This document shows positions 12,074 through 24,440 of a stretch of DNA of 64,000 nucleotides, in pieces. Origin of the DNA: Malachius bipustulatus (taxonomy: Eukaryota > Arthropoda > Insecta > Coleoptera > Melyridae); contig OU342631.1 in NCBI GenBank assembly GCA_910589415.1, positions 620,001-684,000 on the forward strand. Reading direction: 5' to 3'. The notes beneath the pieces are model-generated. The model was not told the DNA's origin and ran no database searches. It saw nothing but the letters and a program-made list of their open reading frames with translations. Within the stretch, counting starts at the first letter, position 1. The number at the start of each line of letters is the position of its first letter. The translations under genes and the position numbers were made by a program.

Positions 12074-12849
12074 TACAGGGTGTTATGTAATTGAATGTCA
12101 ATATATAAGGGGGTGATTTTTGGGTCTATTTTAAGAAGAAAACTTCATAAGAACGTATGTCTTAAGAGTCTCAACTTTTGATGTATGGTGGTAAAGTTTC
12201 ATTAAAATAAATCAATTTTTCGTAATATCTGTAATACCGCTCTGGACATTTTATTGAAATTTCGTATACAGGTATTACGCATCAAGGGGCATTTTTTCAT
12301 GTACCAGGTTTCATTTTATTTGCATTAGTGACGATGGTGCACGATCGTGCAGAATTTTACCGGCATATTTTAGCAGACATTGATGGTACGCCACTGATTT
12401 CTGTTCAAATAAAAATCATCTTTGGAATCCCCATTCATTTTCAAGCAAATTTGATTACTTATTTTTTTTTCGGCCCATGCACGGTTTTCGCCTAAAAAAA
12501 TAAAATCTGTTTCTCTACATGGTGACAAGATTGTCGTTAAATGATAATAAAAAAATATAAAAATATGCAGGTAAAATTCTGCACGATCGTCACTAGTAGA
12601 GATAAAACGAAACGTAGTACATGAAAAAATGCCTCTTAATGAATAATACCTGTCTATTAAATTTCATTAAAATATTCAGAGCGGTGTTACAGATATTACG
12701 AAAATATGATTTATTTTAATAAAACTTTACCACCCTGTATCTCAAAAGTTAAGACTTTTAGGACATATGTTCTTATGAAGTTTTCTTCTTAAAATGGACC
12801 CAAAAATCACCCCCTTAAATATTGACATTCAATTACAAAACACCCTGTA
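12074..12849. mobile_element. Foldback element with TA-CAGGGTGTT ends
   Basis: A 776-bp element whose two arms, about 300 bp each, are inverted copies from the CAGGGTGTT terminus to the word CACGATCGTGCAGAATTTTA near 12340 (mirrored near 12570). TA flanks both CAGGGTG ends. There is no open reading frame. It is a non-autonomous mariner-type foldback. Confidence 0.8.
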
Positions 12850-13990
12850 TTAGGAATGGAAAAATTTTGTGTGAAAACTTGCAATCCGGTAAATTAGGAA
12901 AAGAAAACGCAATGTTTTGAACAGTTTCTTGGGTTAAGGTTCGGCTTTTAGTAGACTTTTATAGTTTTTTTAATATAAACGTTTCGGGAATTGTTTGTTT
13001 CTTGATCACTACTTATTGAGATAGGGTTTGAAATGTAAAATGATTCAATTTAAAAAATAAAAGTAAAGATAAAATATGACAAATATGGCCAAAATCTAAA
13101 AATGGCGGACAACTGGATGTATAATATCTAATAATTGATTTACAATAATAATAATTGTTGTATTATAATTCTCTTGTTGTTGTTTAGTAAAAAAAAACAA
13201 GAAACTTAAACCCAAGAAAATATTCAAAACATTATACCTAGTCAACAATTTTTATGGTTCAATAAATATAATTTTCTAAGAAAACGTAATGTTTCTATGA
13301 AAAGTCTTGTTTTAAAAAATACAAGAAAGCCGCAACACTTTAGGTATTCAGGCAATAATTACATCTTCAATCTTGTTTCGGGACAAGTTCCCAGGTGGAA
13401 AATTCATAAGACGCTTATTCAAAAAAGTTTTTTAAATAATGTTCTTGTAAAACGGAAAAAGAGGCTACATTATATTTTTATGTAGATAGGTATTTCACAC
13501 CAAAATTGAACGAAAATGTTACTTTTTATGGACTACATTAAAAAAAATATTTCTAACACATCTTATAGTTATTTAAGCCACACAGATGACCGGGGTCGCT
13601 GTTTGTTAAGTTTTGTTCTTCAATTGAGGATTTGAATAATTATCTTTTTTATTTCCATTTAGAAAGTATTTTTTATAAAATGAGTTTTTGCAGCATTGCC
13701 ATCTACTTGCATTACCAGATATTATTGAAAATATAGAAGCACAAAAAAAACGTTGAGGAGGCTACAACCATTTTTTATTTTTTTATTTACTGACTCTAAG
13801 ACCTCGACATCTTATATAGGAAAAAAAATGCTGTTACATTTGCATTTTTAGAGTAATTTTCTAATACTAATAATTATTAAAATAGCATACTAAAATTTTT
13901 CAATAAAAATACCGAAAATCTTCATCGGCTTCGAATTTTGTCACTGTTTGCCGGCTTAAAGTGTACCTAACATCGGTATTTCTGACTTTT
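12850..13990. other. No gene recognised
   Basis: AT-rich sequence. The short + frame at 13297-13485 has no recognisable family. I see no repeat structure I can support. Confidence 0.4.
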
Positions 13991-14230
13991 TAAGGGCCGA
14001 TTTTCCATTCCAAGTTCAAAAAACGTTTAACAGAACCGCTACTTACCGCCACAAAGCAGTGAACTTTGGTTTAAATAATGCCTAACAAATCAGAACTAGA
14101 AAGGTGATGACCCCCTTTCCAATTTTGATTAATTTCACTGCCTTATTTAAACCAAAGTTCACAGCTTTGTAGCGGTTCGTAGCAGTTCAGTTGAACGTTG
14201 TTTGAACTTGGAATTTAACAAGCGGTCCTA
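13991..14230. mobile_element. Short foldback MITE (TAAGGGCCG ends)
   Basis: Arms of about 110-120 bp are inverted copies carrying TTCCAAGTTCAAA and AACCGCTAC words, with GTGAACTTTGGTTTAAATA close to the centre on both sides. The ends resemble, but do not equal, the AAGGCCCGG ends of the element at 37386-38146. Confidence 0.7.
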
Positions 14231-14340
14231 AAATTTAAAAAATTTACACTTACTAACTAACCTAATCCAACCAGGTGGGAAATAAAACAAGAGACCATCA
14301 TATTATTTTCCACCTCGGTGGAGATAGTCTTTTTTGTAAC

Positions 14341-14560
14341 AAGCTTGGGATGAAGACTCTGAGTATTGCCTTTGTCGTTTTGCACGATTTTTCTTATTGA
14401 CAAGCAAGCTTTCTTCTATCATTTTCCTTTTTAGTTCTCTTGTCTTGTCTTTTATTTTTTGTCTTGTCTTTTATTTTTCTCCTTTTTTTCTTGTTTTTGC
14501 TTTTCTTTATTTAAAAAATACTGTCTCTAAACCAGTTTTTTCTTTTTTTCTTTACTAACT
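14341..14560. repeat. Pyrimidine-rich low-complexity tract
   Basis: Dominated by T and C with repeated TTGTCTTGTCTTTTATTTTT units at about 14440-14480. There is no coding potential. Confidence 0.6.
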
Positions 14561-14691
14561 ACTGCCCTGGCTTGGTTTAAATTTTGAGTAAGTCTCTGCG
14601 AAAGTTCTGGATGCCTGTTTAAGAACAATGAAAACCATTTCTTTCCTGGTTTATTATGCTTGAAATAGGCTTTCTTATTCTTCCTTTTGAT

Positions 14692-14943
14692 TTACACTCT
14701 TTTTCTTTTGGTTTTCGTCTTTTGTCAATTATTGCTTTTTCTAATTTTTCAAATGCTTTTCCCATTTATCAAATCAATTTATCAAAAAAAGATGTGTAAT
14801 TTTTCAATTGAAATTCCTCTTTTGTCAAATAAGATTCCTTTTATACCAAATGCTTTTCCAAAGTTTATAATAATGTCACTGCGTGCGTAAATAGGAAAAG
14901 CAATTGACAAAAGAGGAAAACCAAAAGAAAAAGACTGTAAAGC
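14692..14943. repeat. Foldback with TTTTTCTTTTGGTTTTC arms
   Basis: The left arm (14692-14752) and right arm (14893-14943) are inverted copies sharing TTTTTCTTTTGGTTTTC, CTTTTGTCAATT and GCTTTT. The short + frame between them is a by-product of the low-complexity sequence. Confidence 0.65.
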
Positions 14944-14959
14944 TCTACTGAGTCTAGCT

Positions 14960-15240
14960 CTAGCAATTGCTCTTTGGTAAAAAACCCCCGATTAGCACAT
15001 CATCTCTGAACATCCACTGAACTAAAATGTTTTCTTCCTCTTGTGTTAAAAAGGTCTTCGGTCCCATTTTCCGCTCTTCTGGATAGCAATCATTCACTTT
15101 ATATAACAGTGTCGTTCTAGGCACATTAAAAGCTTTGACAGCTGCTTTTACTGAAAGCTCTTTCTTTTTGACAGCAGCTAGAGCATTCACATTAGCAGAA
15201 TGGTCATATTTTAGGATCTTTTTTTTTGCTTAGAAGACAT
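14960..15240 (-). pseudogene. Helix-turn-helix (pipsqueak/CENP-B type) transposase N-terminus
   Basis: An ATG at 15240 on the - strand begins MSSKQKK, followed within a few codons by a frameshift. The next frame encodes ALAAVKKKELSVKAAVKAF then NVPRTTLLYKVND, the psq-type helix-turn-helix used by pogo/Tigger-like transposases and related domesticated proteins. After this comes LTQEEENILVQWM, matching the next segment of that family. The frame then ends at PKSNC and a stop. The catalytic domain is missing, so this is a remnant or a very short truncated product. Confidence 0.7.
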
Positions 15241-16573
15241 TATTATAGTCCACCTGAAATAATAGTAATTATTGTTTCTAGTAGCTGACATACAATAATT
15301 CATTACCTGACATGGTGTGTCAGCTATTGGCATAACCCATATTTATGATTTAAAATTTTAAAAGAAGGTATAGGCCTGAGCGTAAAACCGTTTTGGATCC
15401 AATTTCCAATAAAGCGTGAAAGCGACATACAGGAAAGATGGTTTCAGAATAAGAAAATACCTTGAACAAAATAGTGTTCAACAAAAAAAAAATTGTGGCT
15501 GGTGTCAGCTATTTATAGGTATGGGATCAGGCATTGGTTACTTTACGTTATGGTTTATACGGTTTTTCAAAAAGCAGAATTTTTTTTTTAATTAAGAGTG
15601 ACTTTTTGATGAATATTAAGATAGTTTTTCTGCTTTATTGCAGCCAAACTTACCATTTTTACTAACTATATGCTGACTTATTAAACCAAATAATTGTGTG
15701 ATTTTTCAGAGGTTTTACGTTAAATGAAAAAATGACGTTTTTCAAAGTAAATTTGACATTACTAACTTTATTACCACTTTTTTATCTTATTGAAAATGAG
15801 CTACCCTGATCTAATTCTATACAATAATAATTTTACCCTTATATCTAGCGGTCAATGTCATGCTTATTGTCGAACGTGTAAGAGCTTGGTTACTGGTTTC
15901 CTTGCATATTATTATTTATAATAAATTATTCTATATTATTAAACATCTATTGTGTTTTCGAGTTTCTCTCTACTATTAACCAATTAGTACCAGTCATAAA
16001 TAATAATTATTATTACCTACTGGCTAAATTATTTTGCAAAACTACGGAAGTAATCTTTAATGAAAATATAGCTATCAAAATAATGAAAGCGCTATTATAA
16101 CGTTGCTTTGAAATACAATGGCATATTTCCTTGGTTTAGAGGAGAGGACTGTAACAGTTTTATTCAATTATGTATTTTGTTTGATCCTTTAGTTTTACCA
16201 CGAGAAATTAAGATATGCAGGAAGTCTAAAATTACTTATGTCGTCCATTATTTTTAAATTATTAATTGTTAGACAGTGATTTGCGTGGACCGGCTACTTT
16301 CTTTTTCGTAGAAATATAACTTTTTATGAAAGCTAATTATTTTAGTAACCAAGCCAATATCATTTCTGCTTTCAAAAATTAAAACAATTGTTTCATTTAT
16401 GATTGCTTTAATATACTTAATATCCATTTTTCATATTTGTTTATGATGAAAAAAAAAATGCGCACATATACCTACTATACACACCACACCACCCACATAA
16501 TTAATGCTAATAAATAAAAGTATACCACAATTTTAAATATTTCTTCACGTCTTCTCGTTATAAAATGAGAATC
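15241..16573. other. No gene recognised
   Basis: AT-rich, non-coding. The part from about 16562 to 16573 is the left copy of the 12-bp target duplication of the LINE that follows. Confidence 0.4.
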
Positions 16574-17036
16574 GAAATCAAATGCGATATTTCACGAGTG
16601 CAGTCCACTCCGTGTTTACTACGAGTTTCTCGACCGTTTTTGGTGAAGTAATAGTACATATTTTTTTATGGTGAATGCATCATCAAGTAGCTAAAATCTC
16701 TGTGCTACATACAGTGTCGTCTGTTACACCGCACCTAGGTGCAATCCATCAAAATCATCAAATATCCTTTTCTAATAACACATTATTTTGTTATTACTTT
16801 AATTTTTTAACTGATAAGCGATAAGTGATAAAACAATCATAAAACGGGCACTCGGTCGCCCGTCAGATAGGCAACCAATAATATACAAATGACCTACCTC
16901 CGGTTGCAACTACTCAAGAAGAGGCAAATTCTCATCCAAAATTGACAATCAAACAGGAGCTGCTTTTGACTACAAGAGCAGCAATAATACTAATGATAAC
17001 AACTGTAACATTCCCCAAATAGTCAACGCTACCACA

Positions 17037-18329
17037 ATGTCTGTGATTACTCCGAACACAACGCCAACAGTTACGTCGTATGTAGCAGCCGCCAAGGCTA
17101 CACCAAAACGAGTATATCCCAAGAAAGACCAAGCCATTCTATTTCATTCAGTGGATGACCTCAAGCTTTTTGACTACGTTAAGGCTGTTGGCAATATTGT
17201 AGGCCCCAAAAACATCTGCTACGCCTCCAGAATATCCAATAACAGAGTGTGCATCTACCTAGGCAACGTTGAGGTGGTGGACAACTTAATTTCAAAAAAC
17301 CCAATTATCCGCGTAAGAGACCTGGACCTCCCGGTAAGAAGACTAATTACTCCAGCTAAACGAGTCATCATTTCCAACATAGCCCCGGGAATAACTGATG
17401 AAATTATCGAAATCGCTTTAAAAAAGACAGGACTGCAACTTGCCTCTCCAGTCTCACCTCTTCGAGCAGGTTTTCCCGAAGAAGAATACAACCATATCCT
17501 CTCATTTCGACGACAAGTCTACGTTATTCCACCCACAGACGACTTCCAAATCCAGACCTCGCTATTGATACCGTATGAGAATAACCAGTATCGTATATTC
17601 CTATCAACCGATAAAATGGAATGCTTTATATGCAAACAGAGCGGACACATCGCCTCCAAATGCCCCGATGCCAATATCCCAAGCACAGCACTACCACAAC
17701 CACCTCACGAGATCTCAAACACAGAAAATCCCCCCGTAGCAGAATCGCCCCTCCCTGCCACTAGACAAAAGAGACCCTGTCCTACATCGCTTGAGTCTGG
17801 TGACCCCACTTCTCCCCTTAGTGATGCCTTACATACGAATCCCCTGGAAACAATATCGACAACCTCTGCCAAAATGCCCCCACCAAACAACTCTACAGTA
17901 AAATCGATCTTGAAACCCAGCAAAAAGAAGCCGAGAACAGAAGACACAGAAGAATCCTCAGGGTCAAAGAAAGAATGATCAGAATCCAATAGAGAAACTA
18001 TCCTAAAAGTCTATAAAAAATCCCCAGAAACATTCACACTCCCAGCAGAAAACCTCATAGCCTTTATCGAGAACTCTTTTGGAAGTGCCAACCCAGTGGA
18101 GGAGGCACTACGCTTTACCACTAATGTGAAGGCCCTGCTTTCAGACATGCACACGATATACCCTTACCTTACCGACAGATCTCTAAAAAACAGGTTCACC
18201 AGGCTCACTAAAAAGATCAAGCGAGATCTCCACATAGAAAGCGCAGAAATCTCCAGTCTAGCGTCGCAGTCTTCACTGGATCCCTGTGATGATCTCCCTT
18301 CCGATAGCTCTCAGATATCCAGCTATTAA
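17037..18329 (+). pseudogene. LINE ORF1 (gag-like) with in-frame TGA
   Basis: ORF1 of the LINE encodes a nucleic-acid-binding gag-like protein. The ATG at 17037 is the first in this frame after a stop near 16889. Residues 1-313 are uninterrupted. They include a central region of the kind found before the knuckle in insect LINE gag proteins, then a CCHC zinc knuckle, CFICKQSGHIASKC, at about residues 196-209. A Ser/Pro-rich C-terminal part follows. A TGA at 17976-17978 interrupts the frame, but the same frame stays open from 17979 to a TAA at 18327-18329 and continues protein-like (FIENSFGSANPVEEALRF, then a lysine/arginine-rich and serine-rich end). The ancestral ORF1 was therefore probably about 430 residues, and this copy makes a 313-residue product unless the stop is read through. 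Confidence 0.85.
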
Positions 18330-18377
18330 TTGGCTCTATAATTCCGACCCTCGCTACTTCATTCTTTCTATAAATAA

Positions 18378-21300
18378 CTTTTCACACTTCTACAGTGGAA
18401 CTGCGATGGGTTTTTCCCACGCCTCGAACGCATACAACAGCTATTAGTAGACACCAAGGCCGACCTCCTTTGCCTACAGGAAACGAACTTTAAGGAAAAC
18501 CACAGAGGAAATCTGAAGGGATTCGAGGGATATCACAACATCAGAACCACAGGCCTGAGAGCCAGTGGCGGAACATCCATATTTGCCTCCAGCGACCTGT
18601 ACTCCACATCGCTACCTCTAATCACCTCCTTAGAAGCCATAGCCATAACGATCTGGTGTCCCAAAAAACTCACCGTTTGCAGCATATACATTCCACCCAA
18701 TTACAACCTTTCTCAGACTGAACTACTTTCGGTTATAAGTCAACTACCCTTACCCTTTCTTCTAGTTGGAGACTTCAACGCACACAACAAATTATGGGGC
18801 TCGGAGAGGACATTTGGCAGAGGGAAAACAATCGAGACTGTTCTAAATAACTCCAACATCTGCCTATTAAACGATGGCTCCAGCACACACTTTAATATAT
18901 CATCAGGGACATTCTCATCAATTGATCTCAGTCTCTGCGACCCCAGACTTCTAACAACTCTTACATGGAACACATTAGATAGTCTCCACGATAGCAATCA
19001 TTTCCCAATTCTAATATCCAATAAGGTAGACAAAGCACCCGATCTAGTAACGAAATGGAGGTTAAACCAAGCAAATTGGGTAAATTTTGGCTCCCATGTT
19101 GAAACACTGCTCAGTCAACAAGACTATCAAGATGACATCGATGAGGCCTTACACAACTTCAACGAGTCCATAATCACAGCTGCGGAAATACACATTGGCA
19201 AATGCTCTATATCATCCAAGCGCAAAGCTACACCCTGGTGGAACGCCGACTGCGAAAATGCCATCAGAGAATGCAAATCTGCCTTAAATAGGTACCGCAG
19301 AATCAGAAATCAAACGACATTAATCCTGTTCAAACAGCTCAGAGCCAGAGCCAGAAGAATAGTAAGGCAAAGCAAACGAGACTCATGGAGTAAATATGTA
19401 TCCTCAATAACGTGTGATACCCCATCTAAACAAGTTTGGGTGAAGATTAGACAAATGCAAGGAAAAACCACATTTAACAAAATTCCGGCTATAACAAACC
19501 AAGGAGACCTTATCAATGACAGCCAACAAATTGCCGAACTGCTAGCCTCACACCTTCAAGAGAAAACGAAAAACAGAAGACTCGGTCTCGTACAATCCAC
19601 TAGCTCAAACATCCCCCCTATACCACCAACCGAACTCAATAACCAAGACCTAAACTCGCTAAATATTCCCTTCTCGATCCAGGAATTGACAACGGCTCTT
19701 GCCTCCTGCAAAAACTCAGCTGCGGGCCCGGATAATATCCCCTTCCTCTTTTTAAAGAACCTTTCATCCCCTTGCCTTATCAAAATGTTGGAATTGTATA
19801 ATAAAATTTGGACCACAAACAAATTCCCCCTACTTTGGCAAGAATCACTGATATTCCCTGTCAAAAAACCAGATAAACCACCAAATGACCTTAACTCATA
19901 CAGGCCAATATCACTTACATGTACACTATGCAAATTATTAGAAAAGATGGTCAATAAAAGATTATTGTGGTACCTCGAGAAGAATGGAATTTTCGCTGAA
20001 ACTCAATTCGGGTTTCGACCGCAACGCAGCACGATTGACAACCTCACTGTTCTGCAAATGGACATAGCTAATGCTTTTTCAAGGAACCAAGACGTTATAG
20101 CAGCTATCCTCGACATCGAGGGTGCCTTTGATTCTCTACCCCCATCCACCATCATGGAAAAACTAACAGAACTTAAGTTGTCTGGCAACATTCTTTCCTT
20201 CATTGAAAATTTCTTAAGAAACAGATGTTATAGAGTGAGAGCTAACGGCAAAATTTCCTCAAAATTTACTCAAGAGAATGGTGTTCCACAAGGCTCCATC
20301 TTGAGCCCCACGCTGTTCAACTTAGCCATAAACGACATCTGCGCAAATATTAAGCGCCCAGTAAAATATACACTGTACGCCGACGACCTTGTCATTTACT
20401 GTCATGGCAAAACCACATCCGCCACAACCAACCTAATTCAAGCAGCCATAAACCAACTTAGCCTCTGGTCATCAAAAACTGGCCTCCATTTCTCCACAAC
20501 AAAATCCAAGATCTTAAAGTTTAGCAAATCCTATGATACATCAACCCCTAAAGTGACCCTTAACGGGAAAACCCTCTCCTCAGTAAATCAGCACAAAATC
20601 CTTGGACTAACCTTCGACAAAAGACTGAATTGGAAGCAGCACATTACTGACGTCAAAACCAACTGCCTGAAAAAACTCAGCATACTGAAGATCTTAGCCC
20701 ACAGCCAATGGGGAGCCGATGAAAACATCCTGCTGAGAGTGTATCGCGCACTTATTCGGTCCAGAATAGACTACGGCAGTGTCATATACATATCTGCCTC
20801 AAAATCCACCCTGAAAAACCTGGACTCAATACACAACACTGCACTCAGAATTTGCCTCGGGGCTCTCAGATCAAGTCCCAATGAAAGTGTTTATTGTGAA
20901 GCCAACGAACCTCCCCTTCGGCTGAGGCGCCAACACCTTCTTTTGAGCTACTTCTCCAGGATATCAGCCAACCCCCAAAACCCAGTATACTTACTCATGA
21001 CAGCCATGCTACCACCACCTAACCCACCCCCAAGAGTCCTATCAATAACACAAATTCTTCAACCACTCCTTACCAACCTCCTGCATCCTGACCTCCTATC
21101 CACAAAGCCAATCATGACACCCTTATTTCCTCCCTGGAAAAAACATCTCCCAAATTTCAACACATCTCTCTCTAACTATCCTAAATACGACACTCCGAAG
21201 GAACTTCTCAGAAAAGCATTCCAAGAAATCATCCAAACTTCAAACTTCGATGAAATCATCTACACCGATGCGTCAAAAAGTGAAAATGGCACAGGATGTT

Positions 21301-22055
21301 CAGCGGTAACCCTCAACAGTACACTCTCCACCAAAACCTTACCATGCTTTGCAAGTGTGTATACAGGCGAACTCTATGGAATCCTCCAAGCCATTAAATC
21401 TATAAACACCGAACGTCATCACGTAGCCATTTGTACAGATTCTCTCTCCTCCATCAAATCCATCAACCAACTATACACCCAGCATCCACTAATTCAAGAA
21501 ATACATGACTCACATGAAAGACTAGCCTCCCAGGGAATAAGCCTGACACTGCTATGGGTTCCATCACATGTAGGTATACCAGGAAATGAAAAGGCCGACA
21601 ATGTAGCCAAAGAAGCCTCGTCTTCATCCACAATCTCTGCACAAGTCCAAATCCACACAGACTTGAAAGCCTACAGCAAAAAAGCCACCAGAACCGCCTG
21701 GCAGAACCACTGGGACAGAGTCTCCTCAAGGCTGCATGAAATCCAACCATCTCTCAAGCGATTTGAACTCCCATCAACAATGTCAAGAAGGAACAAAATG
21801 GTAATTCGGCGACTCCGAATAGGTCATACCCGTCTAACCCATGGATATCTGTTTACCTCTGGAAATCCACCGCAATGCGAGCACTGTGATAGCATACTCA
21901 CGGTCAAACACATACTCACAGACTGTTTAACCCTCTCAAGCAACCGACAAAATCATGGTATTATTGGAAACCCAAAGGAAATTCTCAATTCCCCCGATCA
22001 GCTGGCACATTTGATCAACTACCTACAAGAAATTAATGTATTTCAAAAGATATAA
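18378..22055 (+). CDS. LINE ORF2: endonuclease, reverse transcriptase, RNase H
   Basis: An uninterrupted frame of 1225 codons. The endonuclease comes first (residues about 1-220: LLQWNCDGFF, LCLQETNF, GDFNAHNKLWG near residue 130, DSNHFPI near 200). The reverse transcriptase follows, with PDNIPFLFLKNL, YRPISLTCTLCKLLEK, GVPQGSILSPTLFN and the catalytic YADDLVIY at about 666. RNase H is at about 958-1080 (YTDAS, GELYGILQA, CTDSLSS, ADNVAKEA, giving the four acidic residues). A C-terminal CEHC...HILTDC finger is at about 1167-1184. The frame opens after a TAA at 18375-18377, and the first in-frame ATG is at 19455, inside the linker before RT. The endonuclease thus has no upstream ATG. ORF1 and ORF2 lie in the same frame, separated by three TAA codons, which fits reinitiation or a lost start codon. 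Confidence 0.9.
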   Translation, partial: LFTLLQWNCDGFFPRLERIQQLLVDTKADLLCLQETNFKENHRGNLKGFEGYHNIRTTGLRASGGTSIFASSDLYSTSLPLITSLEAIAITIWCPKKLTVCSIYIPPNYNLSQTELLSVISQLPLPFLLVGDFNAHNKLWGSERTFGRGKTIETVLNNSNICLLNDGSSTHFNISSGTFSSIDLSLCDPRLLTTLTWNTLDSLHDSNHFPILISNKVDKAPDLVTKWRLNQANWVNFGSHVETLLSQQDYQDDIDEALHNFNESIITAAEIHIGKCSISSKRKATPWWNADCENAIRECKSALNRYRRIRNQTTLILFKQLRARARRIVRQSKRDSWSKYVSSITCDTPSKQVWVKIRQMQGKTTFNKIPAITNQGDLINDSQQIAELLASHLQEKTKNRRLGLVQSTSSNIPPIPPTELNNQDLNSLNIPFSIQELTTALASCKNSAAGPDNIPFLFLKNLSSPCLIKMLELYNKIWTTNKFPLLWQESLIFPVKKPDKPPNDLNSYRPISLTCTLCKLLEKMVNKRLLWYLEKNGIFAETQFGFRPQRSTIDNLTVLQMDIANAFSRNQDVIAAILDIEGAFDSLPPSTIMEKLTELKLSGNILSFIENFLRNRCYRVRANGKISSKFTQENGVPQGSILSPTLFNLAINDICANIKRPVKYTLYADDLVIYCHGKTTSATTNLIQAAINQLSLWSSKTGLHFSTTKSKILKFSKSYDTSTPKVTLNGKTLSSVNQHKILGLTFDKRLNWKQHITDVKTNCLKKLSILKILAHSQWGADENILLRVYRALIRSRIDYGSVIYISASKSTLKNLDSIHNTALRICLGALRSSPNESVYCEANEPPLRLRRQHLLLSYFSRISANPQNPVYLLMTAMLPPPNPPPRVLSITQILQPLLTNLLHPDLLSTKPIMTPLFPPWKKHLPNFNTSLSNYPKYDTPKELLRKAFQEIIQTSNFDEIIYTDASKSENGTGCSAVTLNSTLSTKTLPCFASVYTGELYGILQAIKSINTERHHVAICTDSLSSIKSINQLYTQHPLIQEIHDSHERLASQGISLTLLWVPSHVGIPGNEKADNVAKEASSSSTISAQVQIHTDLKAYSKKATRTAWQNHWDRVSSRLHEIQPSLKRFELPSTMSRRNKMVIRRLRIGHTRLTHGYLFTSGNPPQCEHCDSILTVKHILTDCLTLSSNRQNHGIIGNPKEILNSPDQLAHLINYLQEINVFQKI

Positions 22056-22166
22056 TGTTTCAATAATATAATCAACACACATGATGTACAATAATGTAAA
22101 TACCGTGACCGAACAATAACTGTATCTGTGTCAATGACCATAGTTGTCGAGACACGTTAAATTTAA

Positions 22167-22201
<35 letters not shown>

Positions 22202-22207
22202 AGAATC

Positions 22208-24440
22208 TTCTTGAGATAAATATTTATGAGGTCTACTTTAATTTGAGCCAGTTCCAAGTTCCAACTTCCAATGCTAACGCTAACGCTACTAATGTGGAGT
22301 GAAATTAATTTTCGCTTGATTGAGAACAGCAGTTCTTTATGGCCAGTTTGCAAGTTCAGTGCGATGGAAATCGAACAGCATCTTTAAGATAATTTTCTCT
22401 TATTAACACGTACGAGTATTAGAGTTTGCAGAAATAATCGCATGATAAAGAAATCTTATAATATTTATTTCATAATGTGGGAATTATCTACATCTACATG
22501 GAATAAATGCATAATAATTGCAGTGCTTATTTTAAAACAAACATAATAATTAGTTCTCCTATAATTACAATAATACTACTTCAATATGAATATGTGAAGT
22601 ATTTTAAAAGAGTAATAAATTTTATTTATAAAATACGAGTAGGTACCTAGGTACATAGATAGGTACTACAAACCTACATACTTAGAACTAGGTACCTATC
22701 CATTGACTTTAGAAACTGGATAAATATGACAATGCACTTGAAGTCTTTGTTGTATTTTCAGTTTTTTCTTCATTATTTATTTTATTAGATGTATTGTATT
22801 AATGAAATTAGATCTTCTTAACATAGGATCTGAATATTACTACAATAAAGTTACCCACAGTTAGTTAATTGACCTTACAATCACGCATTGCTATGGACTC
22901 CTTACGATTTCTTAACGATACCACTTAATCCCATAACAATGATTTCATTTAAATTTTCGGAAATACCGGAAGTTGACACAAACTTCCTTATTTTAACGAG
23001 GACAACCTGTATATTATTATGTATTTAAATTGTCCGAGGAAAACGAATACAGATGGTTTTAACAGTTGGAATCTCAATTCAATAGTTTATGTATTATAAA
23101 CAATAATTGAAAACGCAATTTTTAATTTTCAAAACAGTGTACGTACCTAAATCGGAAATGGCTCAAGATACTGGAAAATTACTTACATGTCCCTAGCTAT
23201 CTTAACTTTTCACGTGTTACCCTATGATATACTTGAAATTTGTATACAATAAGGATGAAAAATTTGATAATTTTCATCATCCTAATAAAAATTTAAACTA
23301 TCCTCTGTCCACTGAGTGTTGTCCGTTGTCATGCCCCACTGATTCTGACTAAAAAATTTCATTTAATTCGATTTGAATCGTACACTTATTTCTAAGTCGA
23401 ACCAGATGTGGTATCGCAGTTCGTGTCAGTGGCGTGTGTTGAGGAATAATGAATATCCTATAAACATATATTATTTCGACAAGTTATTGACGAAGTAGTG
23501 CCTTGCAACTTTTTGATAACAAATATTATATAATGCAAGTAAATAAGAATCATAATAATTATTGTTATCATCATGATAGAAATATCATGTCACCTACCTG
23601 CTGGTTGCCGTTTAAAAGAAAGAATAAAGGTCGCAGCGCATCTGACACCCTCAATATCAATATCAATATCAATATCAAGAAAGAATAACACCTCCGTTTT
23701 CTTATTTGCAAGTAAAATATTCCAGCAATTTAACCACAAGACCACGTACTAGGGAGTTCAATCGTTTCCCAGGCATTTTGTGTAATTTTTTGTAGGTATT
23801 TCGTTGGGAGAATATACCCAGTCCGTTTTTTTAACCGTATAAAAACAAGGAAATAGATTTTTAGGCGTTCGCGCAATTAATAAGTTACTCGCAGTTTATC
23901 ACATCGTACAATATCACAGGTAATTCTGCTAATTTCGTATTAAAAACGTTTCAAATCACAACACAAACCTAGTTAGTATATTTAGCGCTGTCACTGACAC
24001 TACTGACAGTAGCCGATCAGCTGGACGACAATCTTATCGTAATATCGTATCAATCTAAGCGTATCAAGATGCGATTCGTACTTCCGTCTCACTCTCGCTC
24101 ATATTTTTAGAATTGCTGACGATTCAAACGTATTTCTGACAATACGTCCCAATTTACCTCGATTGACTGTGCAATGCAATAGAAGGAGTAAGAAACATAA
24201 CGAGATGATGTATCCTTAGTTATCACAACAGATAACACTCAGTGTACAGACTATACTTACATAGTAGAATACCATATGAAAATTTAATACATACCTACCT
24301 ATCTACATATTTTCTTGATTAATTAATTTATTTCCATCCAACCCTACAGGTAATACAACCCAATTACAGGGGGCATACATGCCACTAAAGGGCAAAAATC
24401 AAAATTAAGAAAATGTCAATCAAAATTTTAAAAACTACAA
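22208..24440. other. Intergenic or intronic AT-rich stretch
   Basis: No gene recognised. It holds TAGGTACCTA-type words at about 22640-22700 and a short AATATC repeat at 23651-23678. A moderately GC-richer part lies at about 23990-24120. The 61-residue + frame at 23503-23688 is not supported. Confidence 0.4.

Larger units (their letters stand above)
16574..22199 (+). mobile_element. Near full-length LINE with RNase H and A tail
   Basis: The element has a 5' leader (about 16574-17036), ORF1, ORF2, a short 3' UTR and a tail of 31 A (22169-22199). The words AAAATGAGAATC at 16562-16573 and 22196-22207 are a plausible 12-bp target duplication; the right copy overlaps the A tail, so the exact length is uncertain. 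An upstream open frame of about 18 codons starts near 16888. ORF2 has an apurinic-type endonuclease, RT and RNase H, so it belongs to a Jockey/I/LOA-like group of LINEs; I cannot choose the clade without a tree. ORF1 carries a premature stop and ORF2 lacks an obvious ATG, so this copy may be inactive despite its completeness. Confidence 0.9.

Noticed and set aside
22640..22700. TAGGTACCTA-type words as a regulatory array
   Set aside because: The same words are scattered through the whole window and look like genome-wide simple-sequence background.
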